Part shown: in pieces, positions 45,752 to 59,258 of the stretch
Layout of the letters: each line of letters opens with the position of its first letter
Numbering within the stretch: the stretch's first letter is position 1
From: Apostichopus japonicus
Taxonomy: Eukaryota; Echinodermata; Holothuroidea; Aspidochirotida; Stichopodidae
DNA length: 64,000 nucleotides
NCBI RefSeq assembly: GCF_037975245.1
Contig: NC_092577.1
Span: 35,456,898 to 35,520,897 of the forward strand
Direction of reading: 5' to 3'
Program-made: the position numbers and the translations under genes
Notes under the pieces: generated by a model
What the model saw: only the letters and a program-made list of their open reading frames with translations
Databases searched by the model: none
Told to the model about the DNA's origin: nothing

Positions 45752-47147
45752 TCATTCCTGGGGTTTAAGTAAGGGTGAACCTGGTAAACATAATATACAT
45801 CCAAACATCCATATTAGAAACAAGACTATACAACGAGATGAAATTTTCAACTAACAGTTTAAAATATTTGTCTCTTTCATAGAAGTGTCACATTGTTTTC
45901 CATTGGAATATGCCTGATTGTAATTTAAATATGAAAGATTATATTGGCTTATGTGGTCAGGCACACATATATATATATACACAACTGAGTAAAATACAGC
46001 TTTCCGCACTGATTACCATAGTGAACGAGCAGGCCTCTTATATTGTAGCCCTGATGTTCAATGGGGAGGTCTCCACCCTGTTTAGGGTATCCCAAATTCT
46101 GGAGGCTCGGTGTCCACAACTTCTTAAGATAAATATATTGATTTTGCGGTAAGAAAAGTGGCAAAATCTAATACATAAATTACTTCAAGAGTGGCAGAAT
46201 ATAACACTAATTTACAAGTAAGAATCATTTATCATGTAACAGATTCTCAAAGGGGGAGGGGGGGGAGGGGATATGGCCTCCCCGTAGAGACCTTCCCGAG
46301 GCCACAACATCTGCCACTGGATGGTCGCCAAGGTAACGAAGATAGAAATTGGGGTCACCAAGCAAAAACGTTTGAAAACCAAGGTTTTAAAGGATCAAAA
46401 TTGGTTCTCTCTGACATTAAGCAATCTATACATTCTTCCGCCAAATGAAGCAAATCCAGCCCCTTCCCAAACCCACTGCCACCCTCCGTCGCGCCCCTTC
46501 CACTACTTCAAAGGTAAATATCATTTCCATTCAATTCTATCCATACTTCTGCTTGCTAGCTTTTTCGTTTCCAGTCAGTTCCCTGTTCATAATTTGCTTG
46601 TATAAGCACAACATCTACATTGTTTAAGTCTTATATATAACTCAATATGTTTGTTACAGTGAGTATAATAAAATGGTAGATCGTGTTTCATCTTTCTCAA
46701 ACGTGATTTAATATCAAACTACTTGTATCAAGTGTTTCCTTCGTAAATACATATCATGACTCGCTCTTGCTAATCAAATATACACTAAGAGTCTGAAAAA
46801 CACATATATAAGAGGTAAGCATGGTATGTGCCAAGATTCATGATGGTAGGTGTCTTTTCGTTGTATTGTCTGTCATATTGCCGAGACACAACGCATGATA
46901 ATCTTTTTTATAATTATTATTTATTTCCCTGCATGCAAAAGGCCCGCAGAGTATAGATATACAGACCAAGCTATAGGTCTTAAGGTTAACACACAACAAA
47001 CATATAGTAAGCCTGTAGATAGCAAGTAATGTAACGTAGCCTTTGTTTGAGAATTACATGATATGACGGTGTTGGTTTTATCATCAAAAACATGGAGAAA
47101 ACGATGAAACAAATGGTTGTAAAAAGTTTAAATTAACAAAACCGAAA

Positions 47148-47152
<5 letters not shown>

Positions 47153-47203
<51 letters not shown>
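47153..47203. repeat. (TA)n microsatellite abutting the tRNA-like palindrome
   Basis: A run of about 50 bp of TA ends where the left arm of the palindrome (AAATGAAATCGTAATGAG) begins. A shorter TA run (about 47678-47690) follows the right arm. Confidence 0.95.
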
Positions 47204-47206
<3 letters not shown>

Positions 47207-47252
47207 GAAATCGTAATGAGTTGGAAAATCAAGACCAGTGAAAAAACTTCCA

Positions 47253-47324
47253 GCCTCCACCGGGATTCGAACCCGGGCCTCCCGCTTTGTACGCGGACAC
47301 CCTAACCAACTAGACCATGGACGC
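47253..47324 (-). tRNA. tRNA-like sequence (anticodon loop GTACAAA), left arm
   Basis: The 72 nt fold as a cloverleaf: acceptor GCGTCCA/TGGAGGC with one G-G mismatch, D arm around GGTCTAGTTGGTTAGG, anticodon stem TCCGC/GCGGG, and a perfect T stem CCGGG/CCCGG with loop TTCGAAT. U33 is present and positions 34-36 read ACA, nominally a cysteine codon reader, whereas normal tRNA-Cys has GCA. The odd anticodon, the acceptor mismatch and the inverted twin argue for a tRNA-derived repeat rather than a working tRNA gene. Confidence 0.45.
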
Positions 47325-47536
47325 TGATTGTATGTCCAGAGGTTCTAAACCGGTAAGGAAGGTCGTAATTCCACTGTAGGCGTTTGTCACCTGTATCGAA
47401 CAATACTAGTTCTGTTTTTAGTGACATATTTTGCCTTACTCTAGAGATCAAATATGATGCTATCCAACTCGAAAATCATTTGTGATTCCTAAAGCCGGAT
47501 CTCGAAAGAGATACTTTGAACAGACTTTATGTTAAT

Positions 47537-47608
47537 GCGTCCATGGTCTAGTTGGTTAGGGTGTCCGCGTACAAAGCGGGAGGCCCGGGTTCGAATCCCG
47601 GTGGAGGC
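47537..47608 (+). tRNA. tRNA-like sequence (anticodon loop GTACAAA), right arm
   Basis: The sequence is identical to the left-arm copy over all 72 nt by eye, in opposite orientation. It has intact A-box-like (TGGTCTAGTTGG) and B-box (GGTTCGAATCC) promoter elements, so RNA polymerase III transcription is conceivable. Considered a pseudo-tRNA or SINE head for the reasons given for its twin. Confidence 0.45.
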
Positions 47609-50600
47609 TGGAAGTTTATTCACTGTTCTTGATTTTCCAACTCATTACGATTTCATTTATATATTTTCATTAACATAATATATATATATACATTAATCAG
47701 CTTACAACAACCATAATAATATAGGCTTAATAATAAAATAATAATAATAAAAAAAAAGGAAATTGTAAACCCGTTTTAAGGGCAAACTGAGCAAAGCAAG
47801 ATTACTATTTTTTTTACTTACTATTAGAAATCGAAAGACCTCGAGTATAGCAGTCCCGAAAGTTCCTCTATCAATGATGCTTCTACCCCACCCCCCCCAC
47901 GCCCCGACCCCAGGCCCCTCCTCACTATCATAATTTACATGATTGGTGAAATTTGATATTGACATACACGCAAACGACTATAATTATTGGCATGCCGCAG
48001 GCCTAAAAGAAAAGCACATCATTAAACCTCATGTTGTGACACAATCTATGCAACAATTTTCTTTACGGGACTTCTGGCTACGGGGAGCCAAAAGTGCCAC
48101 AAATATGGAAAACTAACATGAAATGTCAAGCGTTATGTGAGAATGCCGACAGATATACCGACATGCTATAGTATGATGTAACTATGACGAGTTACAGGCT
48201 TTAGATGAAAACAAAAATATCAGTATTAGTATTGAAGAAAAATAAATGATTAATAAAAAATAGAATACTTTTTTGGCAATCTGCAACGATTACGTAATAC
48301 CTGCCTCCTTCAAGTTACTAACAATACGTATCAACTTCAAATGTTGAGTTCCAAATTTTCCCAAAGATGCTTAGATTGTTTTACAATATATATCTTTTAT
48401 ATGTCTAGAATAAATATACCCTTGGATTATTCTTCTTATTTTACAGTGACGTAAAATGCTACTGGAAGGATGGCAGTATTCTCTAACAGCTCTCTGATCT
48501 TTTATTGTTGTTTTTGTTTTTTTGTTTGCTTTTTTTTGTAATTTTTGCCAGAAAGGAAAGAGATAATGATGTGTACTTTATTATCACCATATCAATACTA
48601 ATTCTTATCCTTGTCCTTTCCTTGAACCGTCTCTCCCGACTTCACACAACTAGACCGCTTCTTCAAGATGATGATAAAGAATGATGGGGGAGAAAAAAAC
48701 ATCTCAAGATGTTTCAATAAAGAATGCAAAGCCTATATTCCTCGGGTTTCTTCTTCATCAATTTTGTAAGAGGCAGATTTAATTGCTTCCCGTTCTCCAT
48801 CTCACAAATAAAATCTCATTTCAGTGACAAAACCTCTCATCGAAATTGTTTGACCTTGCTTACTGATTAAGACAGAAGAATATAAAGAGATAGGGAGAGA
48901 GACAGAGAAGAGAAAGCTTTTAAAATAGGTCTTTACGTCGAGCAAATCATTCTTCGCTTCCTCAACACTTTCAATTATTTTACACTCTCGCGTAACATAT
49001 TGTTACGTAAAGACAGTGAGAGAGAGAGAGAGTCTGACTTAATTGCTAATTTTCTCTCATTATCACTCTCCTTTCACGAAGATAATCCCTCCCAGCCTTT
49101 TTTTTTTGTTGGCATCCTTGCTTCCTTCTATACCCCTTTTCCTCTCTCTTGTCTTCATTTTTTAGGGTATTTGCATAAGCACGGCTCGTTCTGTACCAGC
49201 AGATAGTCAAGGGCTACTGTTCACGTGTGTCTTATTTGCTGAACTAATTCCGCGCGCGTGCGGAGATTGGTTTTGGCAGGAAGAGATTACGTAACAGAAT
49301 AATGAAAACTTATTGGCAAGATACGTTTGATAGGATGAGAAAAACAATATGAGAGGCAGAGAAGAAAAGTGTTCCAAATACAAAGGAAGTATAGAAACGA
49401 TGCATTAAGATGAGATGAATCTTAACATAAAAGGAGGACTTAAAACATAGGGGGAAAAAAAAGAAATAAAGGAGCGAAGCAAGATGCAGGCTTTTGTTAA
49501 TGAAGTTTCGAAATGAATTATTAAGAAAGAAAGAAGCAAACACAAGACGGAGCAGTGAGTCTTTGGTTGTAAATGACTTGGATACATTTCTTTAACAGTT
49601 ATTTATCTTTCACATGGTTCTAAATAATATGAATATAGACTAAGCTGACTTTACTGAAACATCCTTCAGTAGCTTATTGTAGCTAAATTTGGTAATTAAA
49701 TAAGTCACATATATGTTCAAACTTCTACAAAACATTTCACACTCACAACAGATTCCTTTCGATAAAACATCGTTATCGTTTTTCTTTAGAATTTCTCCAT
49801 ATCCAGGCCAATTTGAGGACTCCGAACCTGCAGATCAGTAAGCAAAAAACGAAGACTTGAATAAGGGGGGGGGGGGGGGGAGGGGGCTCGGTGACATAAT
49901 TGTGCCCTGGACCCAACCTGACACTCGAAGCCACGGTGGAGACTTGATCAAGTATAAAAATGACACATCAGATCCACTCGTGTTTGAATTTCCAATGTTC
50001 TCTACTTTCGTCATTTTTCTGGTGGAATAACAATTGTTTGTTGTTAAGATTGAATGTTTGAACATTAAATACGTGTTAAACTGTCGTTTACTATTACGCA
50101 GAAAAAATGATTGTTTTAAGGATGACTTACGCCATATTTGTTTTATGCAAGAACATCTTTTAAATATTGTATAATCCAAAACGGAACAAGTTATTTCGCA
50201 TCTGTTAGTATGGGTGTGTGTGTGGTGGTATGGGTGAGGGGGGTTATTGTTCACCACAAAATGATCGATGAATGGAGATTGAAAGCATGGTAGGATTTGC
50301 AACTGCATGATTGCCTTCATTGTGTTCCAAACCTCGCGTGCCACAAGAGCTCTAAGATTTGAACAAAAAAGACGAAAAAAGGGAAGCGAACTTTTGTGCA
50401 CGATGGTAATACTCTTACTGCTTGTGAAATGGGCAACTGTATATTTGGCTGTGTTTATCCACACATACAGTTCATCTTATTGCAATAGAGGCACCAGATT
50501 GCTAAAGCATACGACCAGAGCAACTGGCACGCGCAAGAGATGCAAACATTACGTAATACACAATAGATCCGCGTCACCGTTTACTTTCCGGTAATTAAAC

Positions 50601-53600
50601 CAGTTTTCACACAAATCCTATATTCACACTGTAGGACAAAAAGCCAGATATAACAACAGAAAATGGGCAAAGAAGGAAAAGTAAAATAGCGTGAAGTGTC
50701 CCTCGGTGAGTATTTGCACGCATCTGTTACATGTAACAAAGAAACAGGTACGTTAGGCATTGTCTGAAGTAGTCGTTACATGTTCTGTCTTATAACATGA
50801 ATATGCATTGTCTACTCGGTTGTCAGGGAAGATATTATGTAGCCTTTATATTTACAGCTATACTCGGTAAGCATTTCCACAGCTGTTGACATGAAACTTT
50901 TATCTTTATAGACTCGTGATACTTCACTTAACGTAACACTGTCGTGATCACCTGGATACTGTTTCAATTTAAGGGGATTCGGAGGGGGGATGGGGGGGGG
51001 GCGAGAGGGGAGTAGGTTGAGGGATGATCAAGCTTGTTGGATTTCCATACCCCACGCAGACTTTATCTTTGGTTGACTTTTCTTTAACAGTACATTTATA
51101 GCCCAGGTGTTAAAAAATATATATTTCAATGACAGCAACAGTGCTAGCGATTCATTTCGAGATTTCACGATGAATGAAAGCATGTCTTCTTCTTTCTGTT
51201 GGTTTATTTATAAATTATTTTTTTGGCATTTAACTTTTTGTTAAGCCGACTTTGTTTTCTGCTGGAGAGAACATTGGAAATGGGTGTGAAATACATCATA
51301 CTATCCGTCTATATGGTCACTGACTCACTGTACCGATGTAAGAGGCTTGCAGTTGATAACAGGGCAGTGTGATGCGCAAGGGTATGGGTTGGTGAGGGGG
51401 GGGGGGGGGAGAGAGGGCATATCCCTCGCCCATTGTTAGCAACACTAATTATTCTCTTCATATGAGTACATGTCAATGCGAGTCCCTCCCTCATCTTATT
51501 ACAAGTAATTAAAGCAATATTACAGCAACCTCGTCAATACCTACTGCATGGGCACTTCATTTTGAGGCTGCGCAGTCGAATTCATGAAATGCTTCATTAA
51601 TACCTCGTTACCGCGTGTGGTAATTTTGAAGAAAGTCACCCAGGCAAGAACCTGGGCACTGATCAAATTAATATACAACGCCACCTATCCACGATTATGG
51701 CGACAATAATGTTACAATAGCAGGTTCTACCAGCAAGCTGATTGTTGAAATTCGCATCGACACTATTTGAAGGGTTCGTTCTCTAGCAAAGTGAAATGGC
51801 GCCACTATTTTTCCCGCGTGAGGCGTCGTATTTTAGATACTTATAAAGTAAACTAGGACACTTATTCGTCGTCACATTCCGAGGTCACCAGAGTGTTGCA
51901 AGAAGTTTCCATTGCCATGAACACCATATGATAGTTTGGACTATTTGGAAAGTTCCATAAAATGAGATTTTTTTTGACCATAGAATTAAGGGGAGAATGT
52001 GTAGCAAAGAACTTTACCAGCCGTATAAAAAGGAAAGATATTGTCATCCCCACCCCACCCCCACCCCCTCCCCCGCCTCGCCACATTTTACAAGAAATTT
52101 ATAAAATGCTAAATTTCTAAATCACCTTTAACCCTTCAAATTAAATATCATTAGTAAATTTAACTTATGATCTTTAACTTCCATGCAAGCATAAAACACA
52201 TGCTACTGATAACTTCGAACAGACAGGGTGTCCAAATATTTGTGGGTATTATAATGCCTTGGTTCAAATGCAGCAAACGTTAGAATCGACACAAAATGCT
52301 GGTTTGTTGAAACGGGTAGTTGACATTTAAACTTTATTCGTGTGATGAAAGAGGAACGTATATTGAACATTCTGGTGGAATTTGTATTAAATTCTTTTGT
52401 ATTGTGTTCGAGATATCAACATTTGAAGTTGACATGTTTTGTACCAAAAGTGAACTTGAAGCAAACAAATATGATTTCATAAATGTATACTGACAATCTT
52501 GTTTTATGTTTTTCTGTAAACTGGATATCCAATTTTCGAAATTTTCATAACTGGCCGGATGCATTTTTGTATGAATACATTACGGTCATTGGGGATAATG
52601 ATAGCTTCACATTACCTGAGTCAAAGTTAGAACCTTATCCAATCCAAGATAAAAACACTAAATTGAGAAAACACACGCACATACACACACACATAGAAAG
52701 TCAAATATTTTGCTGTCAGTGCATGTGCAATTATGACATCATATCGATTTGCTTTAAGTTCATTTCCGGAACAAACTGTAAACATTTCAACTATTAATAT
52801 CTCCAAAATAAAAAAAGAATAAACAAAGAAAAGTAAGAATTGCATGAAACTTTCACCAGGATGCCAAGGTTGAAAACATGATATACTTTCCATTAAAAAA
52901 CCACCCTTCGAACTTGATAAAAAAAGAGGACGCTATTTCATTTTTTTCAGGCCTACGTGTTTTCTCTTTTGAAGCGAGTCACTATAGCGGTTTCCAATAA
53001 TTCGGAAACTACAGGATGTTAGCAATGTGTTCCTTGAGGTACCGTGAAAGGCTGCGTCTCCTAAATTCATATGCATAAGAAAAGGCAGGGTGGGGGAGGG
53101 GAGGGGGGTTGAAACTTCCCTGGAACCTTCATGATAAGATTTAGCAAGATGGTAAAGTTAACATGGTCGTTCATTTATCAAAAATGGACCTTGTTTTTAG
53201 ATGAAATAAGAAGCGGATGCTGTCTCGTGTTTTGCACACAAATTTGAAAGAGGGTAGGGAGTTGGGAGGGGAGAAGAATGTACCTGGGGACGGTTTTGGT
53301 GATAACTTTAAAATGCACATAATTAGCAAATAGTCGCAGGTTGCGAATATCACTTTCTATTAGTAACATATTTCTCCCTCTCTTAGGGCCTCGCCTTTCT
53401 CCTCATTACCACCTCCACCCCCCCCCCCTCCGGGTTAATGTTAAATTTAGCCACGCTACATTACTAAGGACTTGAGGTCAGTAGGATGACAAAAGAGGAA
53501 ATTTTCTTCAGGTGTTGAATCATGATATTGTATTAGTTTACAAACCACCGTGACGTCATAGCCACGTGGTTAAAGTCCCGATGTAAGGCACGCGACTGAC

Positions 53601-56600
53601 CATCAGAGAATCGGGACCCAGTTAATCAACTTGTTCTACCTTGCCCAGAGTAAACTTATGGTACGTGTCCAATAGAATGAATACGAGTACAAATAGGAAT
53701 TGTCCATCCTGGGGGAGGAGAGGGGGTCCTTCAACACCCGTTTATCTGAGATTTTGTTTTTAGCTAGGGGGGGGGGGGGGGGTGGTAGATGCAATATGGT
53801 GCTATCGCTTCCATTATTTATCTACATTTGTGTACTACTAGTTTTTATGCTTTATTCAATATCTGAATATTGAGTGAAATTTGATAAAGTGACATACAAA
53901 GTATACAGGGAGGGCGACGTCTCCCCCCCCCCCACATTTATCCCCGTATCATTGACCCTGTTGTATTTTTCATACGACCCACATAATACACAGTGAAACA
54001 CCAACACTCCTTTTTCCGCGTCTGTTGAAATAAGATAACGAAAACAATTTAAATCGATAATCGATTAAATATATTTCTCTGTTTATTCTTCATTTTACAA
54101 TCTCCCTCTTTTCAGATATCGTCAACAAAGACGAACGTAAAATAATTTGAATAAAAATATTTGATAAATTTTCACAGAATACTTTCTTGCTTGGTAAAAT
54201 ATCAGAATTCGCATTAATTTAAATGAATAAAAAAGCATCGGTTATTGCTACGTTCATTCATGCATACAAACGTTAGTTCAGTACACGTCATTGCTGGTAT
54301 AACGCCAATACAAGGTCAGTATGATTTTAAAAGTACCAATTAACATCTTTTAATGCTTAAAATAGCTTAAAAGCAAAGGAAAACAGAAACATTCTCATAA
54401 ATGTTCTATAGAAATCTCAAAATAAGGCTGCAATTGGTCAAAATAAGTACAAATTACGGCTGATTTATTTTAGGACCAATGAAGATTGTTATAAGAGCAA
54501 CTAGCTTAAAATGATTCCATTCAGTAGAAAATAAAGATTGTTTCTCGTAGACACTTCCATGAAGGTCTTAATCACATGTAAAAAATATATCAGAAAATTT
54601 CAATATTTTTGACATTGAATATTAAATTAGCAAATGAAATAGATATTCATGCGATTCTAGCATCGATAAACTTTATATGGAGAACAAACTCGAAGAGCTA
54701 CTTTTAAAGTAGGAATCATCGATCGACTCAACTACAAGCGTCAGGCTACAAGACATATACAATGTCGATAACGTATCCAAGGAAAACATCACGTGGTACA
54801 TCAAACAGGATCGCAATACTAGTGTATTTGTTTGCAAAATAAACAATGGAAAGAATATTAACCGAGACATTACAGGATGTCATTACACTACTGACTTTTT
54901 GTTGGACCAATTGGGCTGGCTGACCGCTCGGGCAATCGACCCCAGAATGTTGGGCTCCCCCCGCCCACCCCTACCACTACCAGCCTTTATAACATTTTAA
55001 TCAAATTCGACATTTTGTACGCATGCGTACAGGTTTTGTTACCCTGTGCTTGGCCTTATCCTTCTGACAACGTTGCATTTATAAGTGGACTAAATCCAGG
55101 CACTTTTTTCTTAGGAGCGGATCGATGGCCCCCTCATTTTTTTTATATTATTGATGGCTATGCCACTAGTGGAGGATGGTGTGGGCAGGGGGGGGGGGTG
55201 GGGAGGGTGGTGTGTGGGCGATGACCGTCAGTCAGTCCGACCTTGTAGGTCCTCCTATATCTCCGCGAAAAACAATAATCTCTGAAGTAAAATGAAAGAC
55301 ATAAATGTTGTTTTTTACATTAAACCTTATGAATATTGCATGGATGCCACCATCTCAAGGGAGCTTATGAATATTGTTTGGAAAATATCTCACATCACTG
55401 CATAATGAGAGTCACACACAGATTCGTGATCTAAAAGTTCGCTTAGCAATACAGCTTTATCCCGATTTTTTTGAGAGGGGGGGGGGGGGGGGAGATGGCA
55501 TATTAGATAATGTTTAAATAGTTGACTCACTATATGGTTAAATTAAACGTAATATAAAAAATAAGTTTGTCAAGATGTGAGTTCGGTGTAAACCAAGGTT
55601 TCAGCAAAGAAGAAAAAAACAACACAGAAAATAGAATTAAGCTTTAAAAAAGAGTAAATTAAGATAAAAAAAAACAAAGAAAAATATAGACAAACAAAAT
55701 GATTTATGAATAGAACTTAAATATTAATCATAAATAATAGATTGCACTCCATATAATCTACAAATAAACAGTGTTCTACTTAATGCCTGCCGGTTATTAG
55801 AGGAAAAAAGACTTCTCTTAGTTAATAATGGAAACGAGGGGAAAATGGTTTCCCAATTGTTAATATTTTGAAGAAATATTATGACAAAATGATAAATCTA
55901 CGCACCGTTACACTTCTTCCAAATGAGAAAGAAGGCCGAAGAGAGGTGGAAGTTGACAATTGGGGGGGGGGGGGGGGCGTCGAAAGAGTTTATGGTGTGC
56001 AGTCTCAAACAGAGTTCTCCCAGCTTAGCTTCTTCCTATCCATCTTCATGTTTATAATTGTTGTGTATTAATGATAAATGATATAATATATATTACTATT
56101 AGAAAGTTTAGTATGAAAGACTCCGTTCTATCAGATGTGTTGTTCGCTTTACGTAGGTAAGAACAGAGCTGGACGGTTAATTGGTATACTTATATAAATA
56201 ATTAAAATTTACGAATTGTGAAGTTATTGTTAAGCTGTCCGGGTCCCCCTTCCCTGCCCCCACTCAGAATTCCTGGCTACGGGCCTGACACCATAATAGA
56301 CGTATCATTACACAAAATATTACCGTGCATAACCAAAAAAAAATGTGTTCTCTTTCTTCATTATTACGTCACCATGACATAACTGACGTCATCAGTTTGA
56401 GAGTTCGATAAAAAATGTTTTTTTTCCGTTCGTTTCAAAATGATAATCGACTACCGTGTTCTCTCAAAGAAATGTCTTGCTTTTCAAATATGACGTTTTA
56501 TCAGTTGTAGTACTAAGCCGTGAACGAGTAACAGCAATGTAGTAAGGCACTTAGTTCGCTCAGGGTGATAAAATGAATATTTATATCGATTTTTGAATAT

Positions 56601-56654
56601 TCATTTTTTATGAAGCACATATGCCAGTCGAGACAATTTCGAAAGCTCACGCCT

Positions 56655-56810
56655 CTTTATATACTCTCCTCCCATATCATGCTATAAAGCACTCCGTACT
56701 GACAGTAGGAACAGTTCCTAACCTTTATATCCGATAGAAACAGGTTATTTGATCTGTCTGTACTGATTGTATCAGTGCCCTGATGCATGACACTGTGAAG
56801 AATGGGGTGA
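56655..56810 (+). repeat. single copy of the 92-bp repeat family
   Basis: ATATCATGCTATAAAGCACT, ACTGACAGTA and GAACAGTTCCTAACCTTTAT match the 19.7-kb array. The downstream GATAGAAACAGG and ATCAGTGCCCTGA parts match the flank of that array and the 25.1-kb copy. Confidence 0.65.
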
Positions 56811-57132
56811 TATATTTATATACTACTATAGTACCGGTTTATGTTTTTTCAACGTTAAAGATGATAAGTAAAGGCTATATCGGTCGTGTAATTATCAATC
56901 TAAACGTAGTGCAAACTCCCACACAATTTCCGTGTCCTGAATAAGACCAGGAACAATGAGTCACACTGTTAGGACATTGGGGCATATCCACCCGATGTAT
57001 CCATTTCCGAAGAAACGCCACTTCGTCGGTTTACCTGCTAAATCCTTTACTAAACACGAAAATGTAATAGGATAATTCCACGGTGTTTACTGCCTGATCA
57101 AGATTTCGCCAGAGACCAAATGAACCTGCGGT

Positions 57133-59258
57133 TCACACCAACCCATGTAACAGTTTATATTTCTCCCTTTGTCTTTCAAATATTAATTTTGCTTGTTCAT
57201 ATATTTTAATATCTGCTCTCAGCGCTAACCTAACCTCTTCATCCGCCATAAGTTCCGCCTTTGTGGTTTTCACAAAAACGTCGTGCTCCGTCTCATTTGC
57301 CGCCGATCCTTTAACTTCCACATTTTTGTAATCGCTAACATTAATTCTCTTACCTGAACATTTGGAATGGAACGGTATACCATAGGCTTCCTCTAACATC
57401 GCCAGCGATGTATCATATTCATCCGTTACACCTATAACAGCGAACCATTTATCCAAATTCAGTAGCACGTAGTCCAACAAGTCTTCCATCATCGTATCAT
57501 TTAAGCTATCTTTCAAATGTAGTTTTTCTTTATACCAACATGGAATCCCTCTCGCATTCCTCATTTTGTCCGTTAGTTTCGGTCTTGGGAGACGGCAAAA
57601 CTCTGGTCGAAATAAAATTTGACGGAAGAGAAAACTACCTTGGAAAAGAACCCATTCTTTCATGGTCATCGCCCAAGGATCTCCCGGTTGACAGAGTTGG
57701 TCCCCTGCGGCCCTCCTGCAGTAAGAATATGACGAAATAACCCGTTCGTAGGGGTCCCTTACAAATGTAAAATAAGAACAAGTTTGCGGACTCAGTTGTT
57801 CACATACCCCAAACGAATAACCGCCCATATAAAACTTAAAGGCGTTACCTCTTTGCTTCAGCCTGGTGGCGGCTGCACTTCTACCGTTACTATCCATAAG
57901 AGAAATGCGTGCTCGCTGGGCTCTGGAAACTTTTCCCAAACAATCTTTAACGCTTGAACCAGCTGCTTTGTTATGGTGCAAGTAAGTCACAACCGTATCC
58001 CCATATTGGTGGCGCGTTTTGTTCATGCTCTCGGCGTAAAGAAAATAGTTCGGCAAAACATTGCCTGCTTCCGGTGCGTATAACTCAGTCTTCATACGCT
58101 GGTTGAAGGCACTTTTTCCTTGGTTTGGAAGATCAATAACTGAAAGTTTCATTTCATCACGTGCGTCCTCTTTTTTATTTGTTGTGATAGACGATTTTCT
58201 ATCACTACTGTCCGGGTCTACTTTATTCCGCGGATTAATTTCTTCGTTCGAAGGTGGTAACGGTATTGGATGTTCCTCTGAATATATATGGACCACGTCG
58301 TCATGGAGATTTGGTGCAATCACGTCGTCATGGAGATTTGGTGCAATTGATCTCTTTTGAAATGATTCATACAATTTGTCGTCGTTTCTTGAAGATCCAT
58401 GTGGAATGTTTATTCTGCTGAAAATGAAGAAAAAGTAAGAAATAAACATACCATATTACCACTGCTGTCACCAATGTGCAAAAGCTGTTTTTGTAATGAC
58501 CAATGTGCATACTGCTCTCAAGTCACCGAATAAAATTACAAGTATATGATATGCTGAGTGCATAGGGCCTCGTTAACCCACTTGCTATAGGCTATAGCCC
58601 TATAGACCCTCATTTGTTTTAGGCCTTTCAATATTCAATATTTTTGTATTTCTGGTGTCCAAGGGAGGGGGTGCAAGGAAGACCTAGAGAGGAAAGGCTG
58701 AGTTGGAGTTTCTCAATAACTTGGGGTGGAGGGGGGGGGGGGGTGGGTGGTAGAAGAAGAGTTTGTAAAGTCAAAAACAGAAAAGTAAGGTTTCTTATAC
58801 CGTGAATGGAATTTAGTAACAACCCCCCCCCCAAAAAAAAAAGCTTCACAAAAGGTCTTAATGTCGAGAAAGTCCAGACACTTCGTCTCCGAGCCCCCCG
58901 CGGAGGGTACGAACTCTCTATCGCAGACATGGTGTCTCCATTTCCGGGTGCACATTCAATACCGGTTAAAAATCGGTCTGACTGCTGCTCCCCAACCCCC
59001 CCCCCCCCCCACACACACACAGCCAAATCCCACACCTGTGTCAAATACATGATAAACATGAGGGTATTCTTACTGTTGCAAGTGGCTGTTTCCGGCTGGC
59101 AGATCTATTCTCTGCCGCTCCGGTGTTTCTCTACCATTCCTTAAAGCGTCGATCCGTTCTTGTGAAGATATGAAAGACCACGAGATGTAGACCAGGAAGA
59201 ATCCCGCAAGGAGACTATAGCACCGTTCTCTCCTCCTGAGTGCTCTGTACAACCCCAT
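57133..59258 (-). CDS. type II membrane carbohydrate sulfotransferase
   Basis: Two minus-strand exons, 59258-59074 (donor CA/GTAAGA) and 58417-57133, join in frame (1470 nt, 489 residues). Exon 1 encodes a short basic cytoplasmic tail (MGLYRALRRRERC) and one signal anchor (YSLLAGFFLVYISWSFI), then a polar stem. The catalytic domain has a PAPS 5'-phosphosulfate loop, TYLHHNKAAGSSVKDC (about residues 206-221), and a 3'-phosphate motif, FTFVRDPYERVISSY (about 278-292). These mark Golgi sulfotransferases of the Sulfotransfer_2/heparan-chondroitin type that move sulfate from PAPS to glycans. Stem-region Ser/Thr and Asn-X-Ser/Thr sites fit a luminal enzyme. The exact acceptor sugar cannot be told. 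The exon 2 acceptor is a NAGNAG (CAGCAG), giving His-Arg or Gln after residue 61. A 27-bp tandem duplication in the stem repeats APNLHDDV. The start codon lies in a minisatellite, so the true first exon and start are less certain than the domain. Confidence 0.85.
58294..58347 (-). repeat. 27-bp in-frame coding duplication in the sulfotransferase stem
   Basis: 58294-58320 and 58321-58347 are identical 27-bp units (plus strand CACGTCGTCATGGAGATTTG, then GTGCAAT). On the coding strand they give two successive IAPNLHDDV-type nonapeptides. Perfect identity implies a recent duplication. Confidence 0.9.

Larger units (their letters stand above)
47200..47664. mobile_element. fold-back element with tRNA-like sequences in both arms
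   Basis: The left arm (about 47200-47324) and right arm (about 47537-47662) are inverted copies of about 125 bp with only about two mismatches. From outside in, each arm has ATAAATGAAATCGTAATGAG, TTGGAAAATCAAGA, CTTCCAG and then a full 72-nt tRNA-like sequence whose 5' end faces the centre. The 212-bp middle shows no palindrome or ORF. TA-rich sequence borders both ends. This could be a SINE that duplicated head to head or a MITE that captured a tRNA. Confidence 0.75.
44325..57132. other. gene-poor intergenic region
   Basis: No coding exon with recognisable family features and matching splice sites was found on either strand. Longest open frames (for example 50464-49835 minus) show no motif or codon pattern suggesting a protein. 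Apart from the items listed separately, I see AT microsatellites, G or C homopolymer tracts and a GA-rich patch at about 49015-49035. Confidence 0.5.

Noticed and set aside
49835-50464. 209-residue minus-strand open frame
   Set aside because: No motif, no plausible splice partners, and it contains a poly-Pro run from a homopolymer C tract. Likely chance.
53550-53660. Possible tRNA-like SINE head (CACGTGGTTAAAGTCCCGAT)
   Set aside because: An A-box-like start is present, but the B box is not convincing and no repeat partner was found in the window.
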